Source: Burkholderia sp052045245 (GTDB lineage: Bacteria; Pseudomonadota; Gammaproteobacteria; Burkholderiales; Burkholderiaceae). Taken from it: DNA of 64,000 bases. The DNA lies in NCBI RefSeq assembly GCF_052045245.1, contig NZ_JBQEON010000002.1, positions 1 through 64,000 on the forward strand, given 5' to 3'. The translations under genes were made by a program, and so were the position numbers. The notes under the pieces are model-generated. The model did no database searches, was not told the origin of the DNA, and was given only the letters and a program-made list of their open reading frames with translations. How positions within the stretch are numbered: position 1 is the first letter of the stretch; each line of letters opens with the position of its first letter. Shown in pieces: positions 32,288 through 42,041 of the stretch.

Positions 32288-33792
32288 GTCCGCCCCCACT
32301 GAACAGCGCGGGTCGGGACCGCGCGCAACCCCGATGCGCCGGCTTGCGGTTCGCTGCCACTTTCGTGATATTCCGCGTCCTCGTTGACGGCCCACACGTC
32401 GCGAAGCTTGTGCCCCACGATGATGTTCTCGACGGTCAACATGGCGGTCATCATCGCGTGATCCTGATTGTTGTACTTGTGCATCCCGTTACGGCCGACG
32501 AGATGCAGGGTCGGATAATGCTCGGCCAGATCCGCGCGGACCTCATCGACGATGCCGCGATAATCGTCGTCGTACACGGGATACGCCTTCGGCTGACGAA
32601 CGACGCGCGATCCGCGAACCTGGTCGCGCGTCGCAAGGCCGATTTTCTCGAGTTCGCCGATCGCGAGTTCGGCGAGGTCGGCATCGCTGCTTTCCCACAT
32701 CGAATCGCCGTCGAAACAAAAGTATTCGAGCCCGAGACAGCCGCCCGTCGCCGCGTCGGGCACCATCTCGGGCGACCACGACGCGAAGTTCTGGATGCGC
32801 CCGACCTTGACGGACGGGTCATGGATGTAGATCCAGTTGTCCGTGAATGTGGCGGGCCGATCCAGTATCAACGCGATCGTGATGAAGTCTCGATACTGAA
32901 GCCTCGACGCGGCATCCGCGGATGACGGACGGGGCGAAATCGCGTTAAGCGTTTCGCGCAGCGGCGCGGTACACACGACGTCACGCGCGGTGATGCGATG
33001 CGTCTGTCCGTCGTGACCGACGGTTTCGACGAGCCAGCGCTGCGCGCGGCTGTCGTATTGCATTGCGCGGGCCGCTTGCCCCATCGTCAGCCGTCCGCCC
33101 TGATCCTGGAATTTTCGGGCGGCGGCTTCCCACAACATGCCGGGGCCGCGGCGAGGGTAGTGGAAAGATTCGATCAGGGTCTTGACGTCGGTCTTGCGCG
33201 AGCGAATGCCGAGCGAGCGCTTCACCGCGCTGACGATGGCGGTCGACAGGCTCAGGCCCTTGATACGCTGAGCGGCCCAGTCGGCCGAAATCTCGTCGCA
33301 GGACATGCCCCACACCTTTTCGGTGTACGTCTTGAAGAAGATCGAGAAAAGTCGTTCTCCGAATTGATTGGCGACCCATTGATGAAAGGACTTCGGGTTC
33401 GGGCAAGGTTTGACGCGGGCTGCGAGGTACGAGAGCACGCAACGAATGCTTTCCACGATGCCGAGATTCCGCAAGGCCTCGATTCCGTCGAGCGGGTAGC
33501 GGTAGAACTTGTTCCGGTAGAAGATGCGCGAGCTGCGCGGCCGCTCGATGAAGTCGTCCGGCAGCAGTTCGTGCCACAGTGCGACTACGTCCGGGGACTT
33601 GGAGAAGAAGCGATGTCCGCCGATGTCGAAGCAGTGGCCGTCGAATCGTTCGGTGCGACTGATGCCGCCGACATAGTGAGGGTCTTTCTCGACGAGCGCG
33701 ACCGACAGGTCGGTCTGCCTGGTCAGCAGATAGGCGGCGGTAAGCCCGCCCGGCCCCGCGCCGATGATGAGTACGTCAACGGATTGGTCCAT
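32284..33792 (-). CDS. FAD-dependent oxidoreductase, UDP-galactopyranose-mutase-like
   Basis: 502 residues. The N-terminal dinucleotide-binding motif is VLIIGAGPGGLTAAYLL, followed by VEKDPHYVGGISRTE and GHRFFSKSPDV. Later parts (FFKTYTEKVWGMSCDEIS; the C-terminal HLVGRNGMHKYNNQDHAM) are typical of amine-oxidase-fold proteins related to UDP-galactopyranose mutase and found in glycan operons. It probably modifies a nucleotide- or lipid-linked sugar. ATG at 33792 is chosen at the start of homology. It is coupled to the GtrA gene and preceded by a large membrane protein gene 102 bases away. Confidence 0.85.
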   Translation of the reverse strand: MDQSVDVLIIGAGPGGLTAAYLLTRQTDLSVALVEKDPHYVGGISRTERFDGHCFDIGGHRFFSKSPDVVALWHELLPDDFIERPRSSRIFYRNKFYRYPLDGIEALRNLGIVESIRCVLSYLAARVKPCPNPKSFHQWVANQFGERLFSIFFKTYTEKVWGMSCDEISADWAAQRIKGLSLSTAIVSAVKRSLGIRSRKTDVKTLIESFHYPRRGPGMLWEAAARKFQDQGGRLTMGQAARAMQYDSRAQRWLVETVGHDGQTHRITARDVVCTAPLRETLNAISPRPSSADAASRLQYRDFITIALILDRPATFTDNWIYIHDPSVKVGRIQNFASWSPEMVPDAATGGCLGLEYFCFDGDSMWESSDADLAELAIGELEKIGLATRDQVRGSRVVRQPKAYPVYDDDYRGIVDEVRADLAEHYPTLHLVGRNGMHKYNNQDHAMMTAMLTVENIIVGHKLRDVWAVNEDAEYHESGSEPQAGASGLRAVPTRAVQWGRT

Positions 33793-33894
33793 GTTGTCAC
33801 CCCGAGTCTCAAGTCGCTGGTCATTACTGTCGTATCGGCCGCGCCAGCCAGACGGCAAACTGCCATGTCGAATCGATGATGGGTATTTCCCCGT

Positions 33895-35949
33895 TCAAAC
33901 ATCGTGCGCCTTCGCGTCGCGAGGCGGTGAGACATCGCCCTGGGCGGAAGCCGACCGTCGTGCGGGCACCGCTTTCGTGTTGTCGGCTTGCTGCGTGTGC
34001 CCGGGTGATGGTCCCTGAACTGCGGCAGTCGTTCTGATGCTGCGACAGTCGTACAGCCAGACGGTGTTTTGGGGTTTGGGCGACCACGCATGGCGGGTCG
34101 CCAACTCCGGGTAGTGGCGATGCGATACGATGAAATCCAGCACCGGGTCTGCGCAGATTTGCCGGATGCCTGTTCGGGTCAGCGGAACGTATTCATACTT
34201 GGAAATGAATACGGTCGATTTTTTGCCCAGGGTGTCGTCGCCGCGCGGCCGGGCGGAATTGGGATCCTGCTTGATCAGTTCGACCCGTCGTACCGCCTCG
34301 AATGTCGTCCGGCGGTGGAAGATCAGGCCCGCCGCCTGCGCCGACGAGTAATAGCTCGATGTCCTCATCATCAGCCACGGATAAACGATTTCGTCCGCCG
34401 GACCGTCCCAGTAGACGATGTCGCCGCGCGCGACTGTATCTTCGAATGGCGCGAAGTCAGCGCGATCCACGCCCGCCTCCATGATCCTGGAGGGTTCCGA
34501 GCGCTGGTCGATATTGACAATTCCGTATGCGGCGAATGCGGCCAATATCGCCGGCAGGCCGACGACCGCGATGCGTTTGCGCGACAGATTGAGGATGACG
34601 AACAACGCGACCAGCGTGACGGCCAGGTGCGTATGAATCAGTGTTTCGAGCCAGGGGATGTCGAGCCTCACGCTGCCGGTCGGATATGCCGCGCGACCGA
34701 CCTGATAGGCGCACTGGAAGACGATCCAGACTACCGCGGCACCGAGCGCCGTTCCGATCCACGTATAGCGAAGCGGCGCGGCGAGATCGCGAAGCCGCGT
34801 CCGCGGAGCGGCGGGCGCCGGCTGACGGGCTGTCGCGTGGAGCGCCGCAGCAATCGTCAGCGCGATGAACCCGCCGCCGACGTCAAGCAGCAGCCAGCAA
34901 ATCGCGAGCAGCCAGATCAGGGTCGGCCGAGTGTGGCATTCGCGTCGCACGAGCAAAATGGCCGCAGGCCATTGCATCAGCGTCAGCAGCCACAGCGCAC
35001 GCCAAGGCTGAAGTTGTATCCAGAGCGCGTCCTGTCCGGTCAAGTCCGCGATTGTGGTCAGCGCGACGCCGGCAATACCGATCAGCGTCAGATTCGACCA
35101 TAGCGTGCCGTGATCGCGTGTCCGGGGTACACATAGCATCGCAGGAAGTGCGATAGCCCAGCACACCTTGCTCCATGCAGTAAGCGACCACAAGGTCGGA
35201 AACAGGAATGGCAGGTTGTATCGCGCGATCGAGCGCCATTCCGGGTCGAACGGATGCAGGTGCAGCCCCTTGAACGGCGGCATCTCGACGACGGCGAACG
35301 TCATCAGCGCGAGCGGCAATAGCCACCACCACTTCATCCGCGGCATCAGGCCGAGCATGACGAAGACAAACGAAGCGCCGCCGATCAGCGGATGAACAGC
35401 AGTTGCGACGATGGTCAGCGCGATGGCAACGCGATACCGGCGTTCGAGCAGCGACGCAATCGCCCACAGGCCGAGTGCTTCGGCGGGAAGCCGGGCGGTG
35501 AGAAAGCCTTCGTCGTAGGAGAAGACCAGACCGGCGCCGTAATCGGCCGGCATGCCGGCGATGAAGAACAACGCGAGCCAGTGCCACGGTTCAGGCAGCA
35601 GTTTCTTCGTCAGGCGCCACATGCCGCTCCACCAAAGCGCCTGAGTTGCGATCAGGCACCCGAGATTGCTCGTGCGGAGCCCGAACGCCGCGATAAGCTT
35701 CGAGAAGATCCGGCCGTAAATCGTCCAGCGATCCTGGGAGCCATATTCGAAGAACAGGTCGTGCGAAAAATTCTCCGGATGGGCGTTATAGAGCGCCTGC
35801 GCGGTGTACAGAATCGCATCGTGCCGAATGCCCGTGTACGGATGCGTCAGCAAGAACAGAACGGCCAGCGAAAGCGCAATCGCGAAGACCGAACGAGGGC
35901 GTTTCTCAGTCCATTTCATGATTGAATGGAAGCCATATATCGACAGCAT
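33895..35949 (-). CDS. Large polytopic membrane protein of glycan locus
   Basis: About 684 residues, with roughly 12-14 hydrophobic segments from residue ~20 to ~500. A soluble C-terminal domain of about 170 residues (FAPFEDTVARGDIVYWDG onward) faces the periplasm by inference. The layout resembles multi-spanning, lipid-sugar-dependent glycosyltransferases (GT-C fold), with HPYTGIRHDAILYTAQ after the first helix in the place where such enzymes carry acidic residues. No specific family is certain. ATG at 35949 is taken; 35919 (MKWTEKRP) is an alternative. It is followed by the flavoprotein and GtrA genes on the same strand. Confidence 0.75.
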   Translation of the reverse strand: MLSIYGFHSIMKWTEKRPRSVFAIALSLAVLFLLTHPYTGIRHDAILYTAQALYNAHPENFSHDLFFEYGSQDRWTIYGRIFSKLIAAFGLRTSNLGCLIATQALWWSGMWRLTKKLLPEPWHWLALFFIAGMPADYGAGLVFSYDEGFLTARLPAEALGLWAIASLLERRYRVAIALTIVATAVHPLIGGASFVFVMLGLMPRMKWWWLLPLALMTFAVVEMPPFKGLHLHPFDPEWRSIARYNLPFLFPTLWSLTAWSKVCWAIALPAMLCVPRTRDHGTLWSNLTLIGIAGVALTTIADLTGQDALWIQLQPWRALWLLTLMQWPAAILLVRRECHTRPTLIWLLAICWLLLDVGGGFIALTIAAALHATARQPAPAAPRTRLRDLAAPLRYTWIGTALGAAVVWIVFQCAYQVGRAAYPTGSVRLDIPWLETLIHTHLAVTLVALFVILNLSRKRIAVVGLPAILAAFAAYGIVNIDQRSEPSRIMEAGVDRADFAPFEDTVARGDIVYWDGPADEIVYPWLMMRTSSYYSSAQAAGLIFHRRTTFEAVRRVELIKQDPNSARPRGDDTLGKKSTVFISKYEYVPLTRTGIRQICADPVLDFIVSHRHYPELATRHAWSPKPQNTVWLYDCRSIRTTAAVQGPSPGHTQQADNTKAVPARRSASAQGDVSPPRDAKAHDV

Positions 35950-36721
35950 TTCGTGAGCCCGCAATCCTGATGCGGCGGAACGGACCGTGAGGTTCCGGTC
36001 TCGCTGACGGCGGCGCGCTGCATCCCGACGGCCCGAGCGCCTTCGGATGAAATGCTGGATCGCGCTCAGGGCGTGCGTTTCAGCTTGCAGTCCGTCGTCA
36101 GCGGTACGCAGACACGCATGCCGATCAAGTGACCGGCGGCAGGGTGGGGGCCTGCGTGCGCAGGTGCGTCCCCCGTCTTTGATTCGCGCGGGTGCGTGTT
36201 GGAAGGTCCAGCATCCACCCGGGACTGTTTTCGGTGCGATCGTTGCTGTGCCGCGGCTCATCCGACGACGCCGCGATCGAGATATTGGTTTTCATTGTGT
36301 CCCCCGATGCGTCCTGCACCCAGAAGTGCCTATACCGGTGCGTCGGACGCGGACTTTATCGAAATATTGGGTCAAGCGCCGGGACGGCTGATCCAGCGCC
36401 TTTGGCGTGAATGCACGGAGCGTGCCACGCCCGTCGGGGACATGCGTCCATCGCGGCGTTGCCGAACGCCGGCCGCCGACCCTTGCCGATCGGTTTCAAT
36501 TCCGAATCAGTCGCAGGCGAGTGCGATGGGGGGAGACCGTCCGGTACGAGGGAGGCGCCGGTATCGGGGCAGGCCACCAGCCGGCGCCGGCGGCCCGTGT
36601 GGCGAGAATCAGCTGTCGGGTCGCGGCGCGTGCGGTTGGGTGGCGGCCAGACGGCCGGAAAGCGCATTAGGTTGCAGATCTGAAACGTTGCGGCAGGACG
36701 GCCGGCGCGGAGCGGGCCCGA
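35950..36721. other. Intergenic stretch without recognised genes
   Basis: 772 bases. Several short frames exist on both strands but none resembles a known protein or has a good ribosome site. It precedes the two gene remnants at 36.7-37.0 kb, so it may be decayed sequence. Confidence 0.5.
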
Positions 36722-36913
36722 TCAAACCGCGCCGGATGCGTGCAACGTGTGAATCTGATCGTCGGCATAGCCGAGCTCGCGCAGCACGGCATCGGTATGC
36801 TGGCCGAGCGACGGCACCGGATCCATGCGCGGATCGTCGCTTGGCGCGACCCCGTGCGGCAACAGGGCAGGGATCTCGCCGGCGGGCGAGCCTGTGCTGG
36901 TCCAGCACCTCAC
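36722..36913 (-). pseudogene. CaiB/BaiF CoA-transferase, C-terminal remnant
   Basis: The last ~50 residues read AGEIPALLPHGVAPSDDPRM, then VPSLGQHTDAVLRELGYADDQ. This is the end of class III CoA-transferases (~400 residues), where GQHTDxVLxELGY is characteristic. Everything upstream of about 36900 on the minus strand is missing, so the gene is a scar. Confidence 0.75.
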
Positions 36914-37032
36914 CCGTCAATGCCGCCGCGCTGGCCGTGCGGGAAACGATCGTCGAGCGGATCGCGGAACTGGCCGCGAGCGGAACATGGACGGGCATCA
37001 CGTTGCGCGCGGACGATTCGTCGCTGTTGTAG
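36900..37032 (+). pseudogene. Possible LysR-type regulator, C-terminal remnant
   Basis: The frame ending at 37032 reads VNAAALAVRETIVERIAELA, then ASGTWTGITLRADD. This looks like the final helix and tail of a LysR regulator or a similar protein. No N-terminal part exists upstream. Identification is weak because the fragment is short. Confidence 0.4.
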
Positions 37033-37141
37033 CGTGGAACGTACACGGGTTCGGTGGGCTCGGCGGACTCAATCCGCGAGCCCGTGCGCGGACGGCCCAT
37101 CGCCGCGTTCGACCGCCGCGGCCGATCGGGACCGAAACGGC

Positions 37142-37978
37142 TCAACGATCGCCGAGATCGCCCGCCACCGGCGCCAGCGCCCAGTCGAGCGCGAAGTCGG
37201 CGACCGCCTCCCAGCCTTGCTCGCCACAGGTGTAGTGGCTGCGGCCGGGGAACAGCCGGTAGGCCGAAATCGCCCGCGAGCGCTTCGCGTTCTTCTCGTA
37301 GTTCTCGCGCTGCACGGCCGGTGGCAGGATGTGGTCGTTGCCGCCGGCGATGAAAAGGAGCGGTGCGCGCTGGTCGTTCGCGAAGTTGTAGGTCGTCGCC
37401 GCATTCGGCGTCACGTTCGCGAATCCGCCCTGGAACAGGATCCGCCCCGACACGGGCACGGCGTAGCGGTCATAGACCGGCTTCGATTCCGCGAGGCTCA
37501 GGTTGTTCGTGAACGCATAGTGGAATTCCGTCTCGGTGATCGGCACGGCGCGATGCAGGTTGGCCGGATTGCGCAGGACCGGGAAGGTCGCCTTGATCTC
37601 GCTGAATGGCAGCGCCCAGACCCCCTTCACCGCCGCACCGTCGATGGAGACGCCGGCCGAGCCGAAGCCGGCGTCGAGCAGGAGCTGCACGAACGCGCCG
37701 CCGAACGAATGCCCCATGATGATCGGCTTCGTGTCGAGTGCGGCGATCGTCGCGGCCAGGTGCTCGAAGATCTCGCGCGCGCCCAGGTTCACGAGCGGCG
37801 ACGGATCGCGGCGCAGGGCCTCGACCCCGGCCGTGCCCGGCTCGATGCCCGGATAGCCCGGCGTGATGACCCGCATGCCGCGCTGCGCGTAACGGGCGAC
37901 CCAATGCTCCCACGACAGCGGCGTCATCCACAGGCCGTGAATGAGTACAACGGTGTCGGTGCGCGTTTCCGGATTCAT
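37142..37978 (-). CDS. Alpha/beta hydrolase
   Basis: 278 residues. The oxyanion/N-terminal strand is VVLIHGLWMTP, and the nucleophile elbow GHSFGG places Ser at residue 91. The acid is likely in IAGGNDHILPP and the base in PGRSHYTCG. It has no signal peptide, so it is a cytoplasmic esterase or lactonase of unknown substrate. It is divergent from an AraC-family regulator 135 bases away (38114), which probably controls it. Confidence 0.88.
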   Translation of the reverse strand: MNPETRTDTVVLIHGLWMTPLSWEHWVARYAQRGMRVITPGYPGIEPGTAGVEALRRDPSPLVNLGAREIFEHLAATIAALDTKPIIMGHSFGGAFVQLLLDAGFGSAGVSIDGAAVKGVWALPFSEIKATFPVLRNPANLHRAVPITETEFHYAFTNNLSLAESKPVYDRYAVPVSGRILFQGGFANVTPNAATTYNFANDQRAPLLFIAGGNDHILPPAVQRENYEKNAKRSRAISAYRLFPGRSHYTCGEQGWEAVADFALDWALAPVAGDLGDR

Positions 37979-38113
37979 GTGGCTGCTCCTGTGGTCGCTG
38001 GATGACGCCGGTCACGTCGGCGCGTGTGCCGTGTGCCGCGTCGAATCCCTTTGACATCGGCACCGCCCGGCGTGAATGATGTGTCCATCTTAAAGACCAT
38101 CCGAGTACGCGAC

Positions 38114-39097
38114 ATGGCTGAAAAACCGGAATTCTTTGCTGAGACGCCGGCCGGGCTGGACGATGGCGCAGATCCGTTCGCGTTCCGGCGCGATGCTTTT
38201 TCCGACGTGCTGGAGCTGATCCGCATCCGCGGCAACACGGTCTTCACCTGCGCCGCCTCGGCGCCTTTCGGGTTGCGGTTTCCTGCCGGGAAGTACCGGC
38301 TGCACATCATCCGCAGCGGCAGCGTGACGATCGAGGTGGAGGGGCTCGACGAACGCTATCAGGCGTCGCAGGGCGACCTGGTCATGCTGATGCATGGCCA
38401 CGGCCATGTCATCGCCGACCGGCCGGGACGTTCCGCCCGGCTCGTCACGGAGCTCGCGCCACAGTACTACGACCGCGAACGCCTGACGATCGGGAGCGGC
38501 GACACCACGTGGCTGTGCGGCGATTTCGGCTTCGACGGCGTGCTGTCGCAGCGCCTGCTGTCGGTGCTGCCGCCGGTGCTGGTGCTGAAGGGCTTGCGGG
38601 AACGGCCGTTCGAGTGGCTGGAGCTGAGCTGCCATTTCATACTCGACGAAGCGTTGAGCCCGCGCGCCGGTGCCGCCGCGATGATCTCGCGGTTGCTGGA
38701 CGTCATCTTCGTCCAGCTGCTGCGCACCTGGGCGACCGAGGGGGCGACGGGTCACGGCTGGCTGTCCGGCGCGATCGACGGCCGGATCAATCCGGCGATG
38801 TCGGCCATTCACGCGGATCCCGGCCGCGCATGGACCGTCAACGATCTCGCCGAGCTGTCGAACCTGTCGCGCTCGGCGTTCGCGGATCGATTCCAGCGTG
38901 TCGTCGGCCAGGCGCCGCTCGGCTATCTGACGACCTGGCGCCTGGATCGGGCGGCCGAGCTGTTGCGCTACAGCCGCGCGCCGGTATCGGATATCGCGAA
39001 CCGCGTCGGCTATACGTCCGAGGCGGCGTTCAGCCGCGCGTTTCGCGGCCGGTACGAGATGTCGCCGATGCAGTGGCGGCGCGCCAATACCGAGTAG
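38114..39097 (+). CDS. AraC-family transcriptional regulator (cupin_6 type)
   Basis: 327 residues. The N-terminal cupin_6 sensing domain (VLELIRIRGNTVFTCAASAPFGLRF..., GDLVMLMHGHGH) is followed by a C-terminal double helix-turn-helix (NDLAELSNLSRSAFADRFQR and VSDIANRVGYTSEAAFSRAF). ATG at 38114 is taken; in-frame starts at 38024 would lengthen it by 30 residues. Cupin_6 AraC proteins often control the hydrolase or oxidoreductase gene next to them, which here is the divergent hydrolase. Confidence 0.9.
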   Translation: MAEKPEFFAETPAGLDDGADPFAFRRDAFSDVLELIRIRGNTVFTCAASAPFGLRFPAGKYRLHIIRSGSVTIEVEGLDERYQASQGDLVMLMHGHGHVIADRPGRSARLVTELAPQYYDRERLTIGSGDTTWLCGDFGFDGVLSQRLLSVLPPVLVLKGLRERPFEWLELSCHFILDEALSPRAGAAAMISRLLDVIFVQLLRTWATEGATGHGWLSGAIDGRINPAMSAIHADPGRAWTVNDLAELSNLSRSAFADRFQRVVGQAPLGYLTTWRLDRAAELLRYSRAPVSDIANRVGYTSEAAFSRAFRGRYEMSPMQWRRANTE

Positions 39098-39187
39098 GCT
39101 GGCGCGCGGGCGGCGGTGCGCGATGCCGAGGTCGGGCGTGGCACCGGCGCGGCAGTTGCGTCAGCGGGTGGCCGATTCCGATCCCGA

Positions 39188-39922
39188 TCAAGCGAGGGGC
39201 GCGACCGACGCGCCCGCGATGCGATGGCGCTTCAGCGCATCGGCGACGAAGCCCGACGCCTTCATCTCTTCGACGAACCGGCGGAGCAACGCGGCGGCCG
39301 CTTCGCCGCGGCTCTTCGGCACGCCCATCGCCTGGCGGATCACCATGAAGCGCTCGTCGAGCAGGCGCAGCCCTGGCGTCTTGGCCGCATCGGCTTCGAG
39401 CTGCTGCTTCACGCCGGCGGCAACTTCGAGCTGCTGTTCGACGAACGTCGGCACGACGGCCGGCGACGTCGGCGCACGCACGATCTGCGCGGCTTTCAGC
39501 TCGCGCGTGAGGTACAGGTCGTACGCGCTGCCTTTGCCGACGGCTACGCGGTTGTGCGGCTGGTCGACGTCCGCGTTGCTTCGGATCGGCGAATCGTCGC
39601 GTACCAGATAGAAGCCTTCGATCAGCACGTAGGGCTCGGTGAACGCGACCGTCTCGCCGCGCAGCGGATCGACCGCGAAGAAGCCGAAATCGGCACGCTC
39701 GTCGGTCAGTGCCTGCACCGACTTGCCGGCGGTGTCGAACACGACGAGCTCGAGCTCGGCCGACAGCCGCTCGGCGAACGCGCGCGCGAGGTCGATCGAC
39801 ACGCCGAACGGCTCGCCGGTGGCCGGGTCGCGGTTCGCGAGGATCGGGTTGCCGAGATTGATCGACGAGCGCAGCTTGCCGGTCGGGGTGAACGCGGCGA
39901 GGACGGAAGGGTCGAGGGTCAT
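39188..39922 (-). CDS. SBP_bac_3-type binding protein lacking a signal peptide
   Basis: 244 residues with the solute-binding family 3 pattern: GKLRSSINLGNPILA, PFGVSIDLARAFAERL, DFGFFAVDPLRGETVAFTEPY and GKGSAYDLYL. The protein starts MTLDPSVLAAFTPTGK, with no hydrophobic leader and no upstream in-frame leader. It is therefore predicted to be cytoplasmic, unlike transporter binding proteins. It may be a cytosolic ligand-binding or enzyme-like relative. It lies 116 bases downstream of a small monooxygenase gene on the same strand. Confidence 0.82.
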   Translation of the reverse strand: MTLDPSVLAAFTPTGKLRSSINLGNPILANRDPATGEPFGVSIDLARAFAERLSAELELVVFDTAGKSVQALTDERADFGFFAVDPLRGETVAFTEPYVLIEGFYLVRDDSPIRSNADVDQPHNRVAVGKGSAYDLYLTRELKAAQIVRAPTSPAVVPTFVEQQLEVAAGVKQQLEADAAKTPGLRLLDERFMVIRQAMGVPKSRGEAAAALLRRFVEEMKASGFVADALKRHRIAGASVAPLA

Positions 39923-40038
39923 GACGGGGCTCGTGGTGGTCGGCGGCGCCGGTGTTCACGGCGCAAGGTTGCGTGCGGCAGCGCGAGCGCATGTGCGTCG
40001 CGACATCGGGCCGTGGGTTATGGCGGTTGCCGTGACGA

Positions 40039-40332
40039 TTACTTCACCGCGACTTCCGTATGCACGACGTGCGGCGGGCTCTTGAAGAACGGCCCGGCCA
40101 GCTGCCGCCACGCCTGGAAATCGTCCGACTCCCGGAAATGCACCATGTGATCGTCGAGGGTGTCCCACTTGACGACGAGCAGGTAACCGCCGCTGCGCTC
40201 GATCACGCGGTGCAGTTCGGCGCCGCCGCAGCCGCGCGCACGGGCGAACAGCGGGAGTGCCTGGCGGACCGCGGCCTCGAACGGCTCGGCCTGCGACGGA
40301 TCGATTTCGAGCGATGCCAATTCCAGAATCAT
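40039..40332 (-). CDS. Antibiotic biosynthesis monooxygenase (ABM) domain protein
   Basis: 97 residues, a single dimeric alpha/beta-barrel (ABM) domain: ILELASLEIDPSQAEPFEAAV, then GCGGAELHRVIERSGGYLLVVKW and HFRESDDFQAWRQL. Such small proteins include quinol or heme-type monooxygenases and related cofactor-free enzymes, but many have no known activity. The ATG at 40332 is set by the start of homology. The next gene downstream on this strand is the cytosolic binding protein. Confidence 0.85.
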   Translation of the reverse strand: MILELASLEIDPSQAEPFEAAVRQALPLFARARGCGGAELHRVIERSGGYLLVVKWDTLDDHMVHFRESDDFQAWRQLAGPFFKSPPHVVHTEVAVK

Positions 40333-40535
40333 GAAAGCTCCAACGGTTGAATGATGCAGAGCGGCGCGCGCGTTGATGCGCGTCTCCCACAACGATACCG
40401 GAAGTCGGGATCGCAGTGGCCGTGCGCCGCACACCACCGGGCGGCTCACACGAATCAGCGTTTCCCCCAATATGGAATGACGCGGCCGATGCCGATGTCA
40501 CAGAGGAGGTGAAGACAATCAATCCGAGGCCAGCC

Positions 40536-41954
40536 ATGACGACATCCGTGACAAACGGAACGAATGATGCACCACCCGAAACGATCGCCGACGCGGCATC
40601 CGCCCAGCCCGCCGCCGTCCCTTTGATCCTGCTGGTCGACGACGAACCGAGCGTCCTGTCCGCGCTCAAGCGCGTATTGCGGCCCGCGCGCTACGAGATC
40701 CTGACCGCCGACAGCGGGGAAACCGCGCTCGAGATCCTCGCGTCGACCGAAGTCGACCTGATCGTGTCCGACATGCGCATGCCGAACATGAGCGGCGCGG
40801 CGTTCCTGTCGCGGGCGCGCTCGCTGTACCCGGACACGATGCGCATCCTGCTGACCGGCTATTCCGACATCGCGTCGATCGTGGAGGCCGTCAACGAAGG
40901 CGGCGTGTATCGCTACCTGAACAAGCCGTGGGACGACCACGACCTGCTGATGACCCTCGAGCAGGCGCTCGAGCAGCGGCGCTTGCGCGCCGAAGCCGCG
41001 CGGCTCGCCGCACTGGCCGAAGCGCAGAACGACACGCTGCGCCGGTTCAACACGGCGCTCGAAACCCAGGTGCGCGCGCGCACCGAGGAGCTCGGGCAAA
41101 CGGTGCTGTTCCTCGAAGCCGCGCAGCACGACCTGAAAAGCAGTTTCACCGCGATGGTCCAGGTCTGCGCGAGCATGATCGAGATGCGCTGCGGGTCGGC
41201 CAGCGGCCATGCGATGCGCGTCGGCGAGATGGCGCGCCGGCTCGCGCTGGCGGCCGGGATGAGCAACCTGCACGCGCAGGACGTGTACTACGCGGGTTTG
41301 CTGCACGGTATCGGCAAGCTGTCGCTGCCCGACGAACTGCTGCACAAGCCGCTCGTGAAGATGACGACGGACGAACACAGCCTGTTCCAGCAGCACCCGC
41401 TGCGGGCGCAGATGGTGCTCACGCCGGTCGCGCAATTGCACATGGTCGCGTCGATCGTGCTGCACCAGTACGAGCGGTTCAACGGCCGCGGCACGCCGGA
41501 CGGGCTGACGGGCGACGCGATTCCGCTCGGCGCGCGGATCGTCGCGATCGCGCGCGACTTCGAAGGATTGCGCCACGGCGAGATCGGTGCGCCGCATTCG
41601 GTCGAGCAGGCGATCGACGTGCTGCGCTCGCAGGCCGGCGTGCGCTACGACCCGTCGCTCGTCGCGCGCTTCATCGAACTGATGCGCGATCCGGCCAGCT
41701 TCGGCATCGCGACGTCCGTCGCGGAAATCAAGTCGGCCCAGCTGCGCGAAGGGATGCAGCTCGCCGACGATCTGCGCACGCATCGCGGCGTGTTGCTGAT
41801 GACGAAGGGCAGCGTGATGTCGCGACATCAGATCGAGCTGGTGCGCCGTTTCGAGGCACGGGAAGGCACGCCGTTCGACATTCTCGTGCTGACCGGCGCG
41901 GCCGCGACCGCGGCGGCGCAGGCGTCCGCTGCCGCTGCCGCGCCGCCCGGCTGA
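40536..41954 (+). CDS. Response regulator with degenerate HD-GYP domain
   Basis: 472 residues. An N-terminal receiver domain (ILLVDDEPSVL; phospho-Asp in DLIVSDMRMP; Lys in YLNKPW) is followed by a helical linker and an HD-GYP-type domain (~220-400). The usual HD pair is H257-G258 (LLHGIGK). HHExxDGxGYP reads HQYERFNGRGTP (310-321). Several metal ligands of cyclic-di-GMP phosphodiesterases are therefore changed, and catalysis is doubtful. A C-terminal segment (REGMQLADDLRTHRGVLLM) follows. ATG at 40536 has GAGG six bases upstream. It is followed after 87 bases by a histidine kinase, its likely partner. Confidence 0.87.
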   Translation: MTTSVTNGTNDAPPETIADAASAQPAAVPLILLVDDEPSVLSALKRVLRPARYEILTADSGETALEILASTEVDLIVSDMRMPNMSGAAFLSRARSLYPDTMRILLTGYSDIASIVEAVNEGGVYRYLNKPWDDHDLLMTLEQALEQRRLRAEAARLAALAEAQNDTLRRFNTALETQVRARTEELGQTVLFLEAAQHDLKSSFTAMVQVCASMIEMRCGSASGHAMRVGEMARRLALAAGMSNLHAQDVYYAGLLHGIGKLSLPDELLHKPLVKMTTDEHSLFQQHPLRAQMVLTPVAQLHMVASIVLHQYERFNGRGTPDGLTGDAIPLGARIVAIARDFEGLRHGEIGAPHSVEQAIDVLRSQAGVRYDPSLVARFIELMRDPASFGIATSVAEIKSAQLREGMQLADDLRTHRGVLLMTKGSVMSRHQIELVRRFEAREGTPFDILVLTGAAATAAAQASAAAAAPPG

Positions 41955-42041
41955 CGCACGCGCACCGCACGGCCGTGACCGTGGCGCGCGACCGCTTGCG
42001 CGCCACCGGCCACGCGTTCATTTCGACCGGGGCGCTCGATC

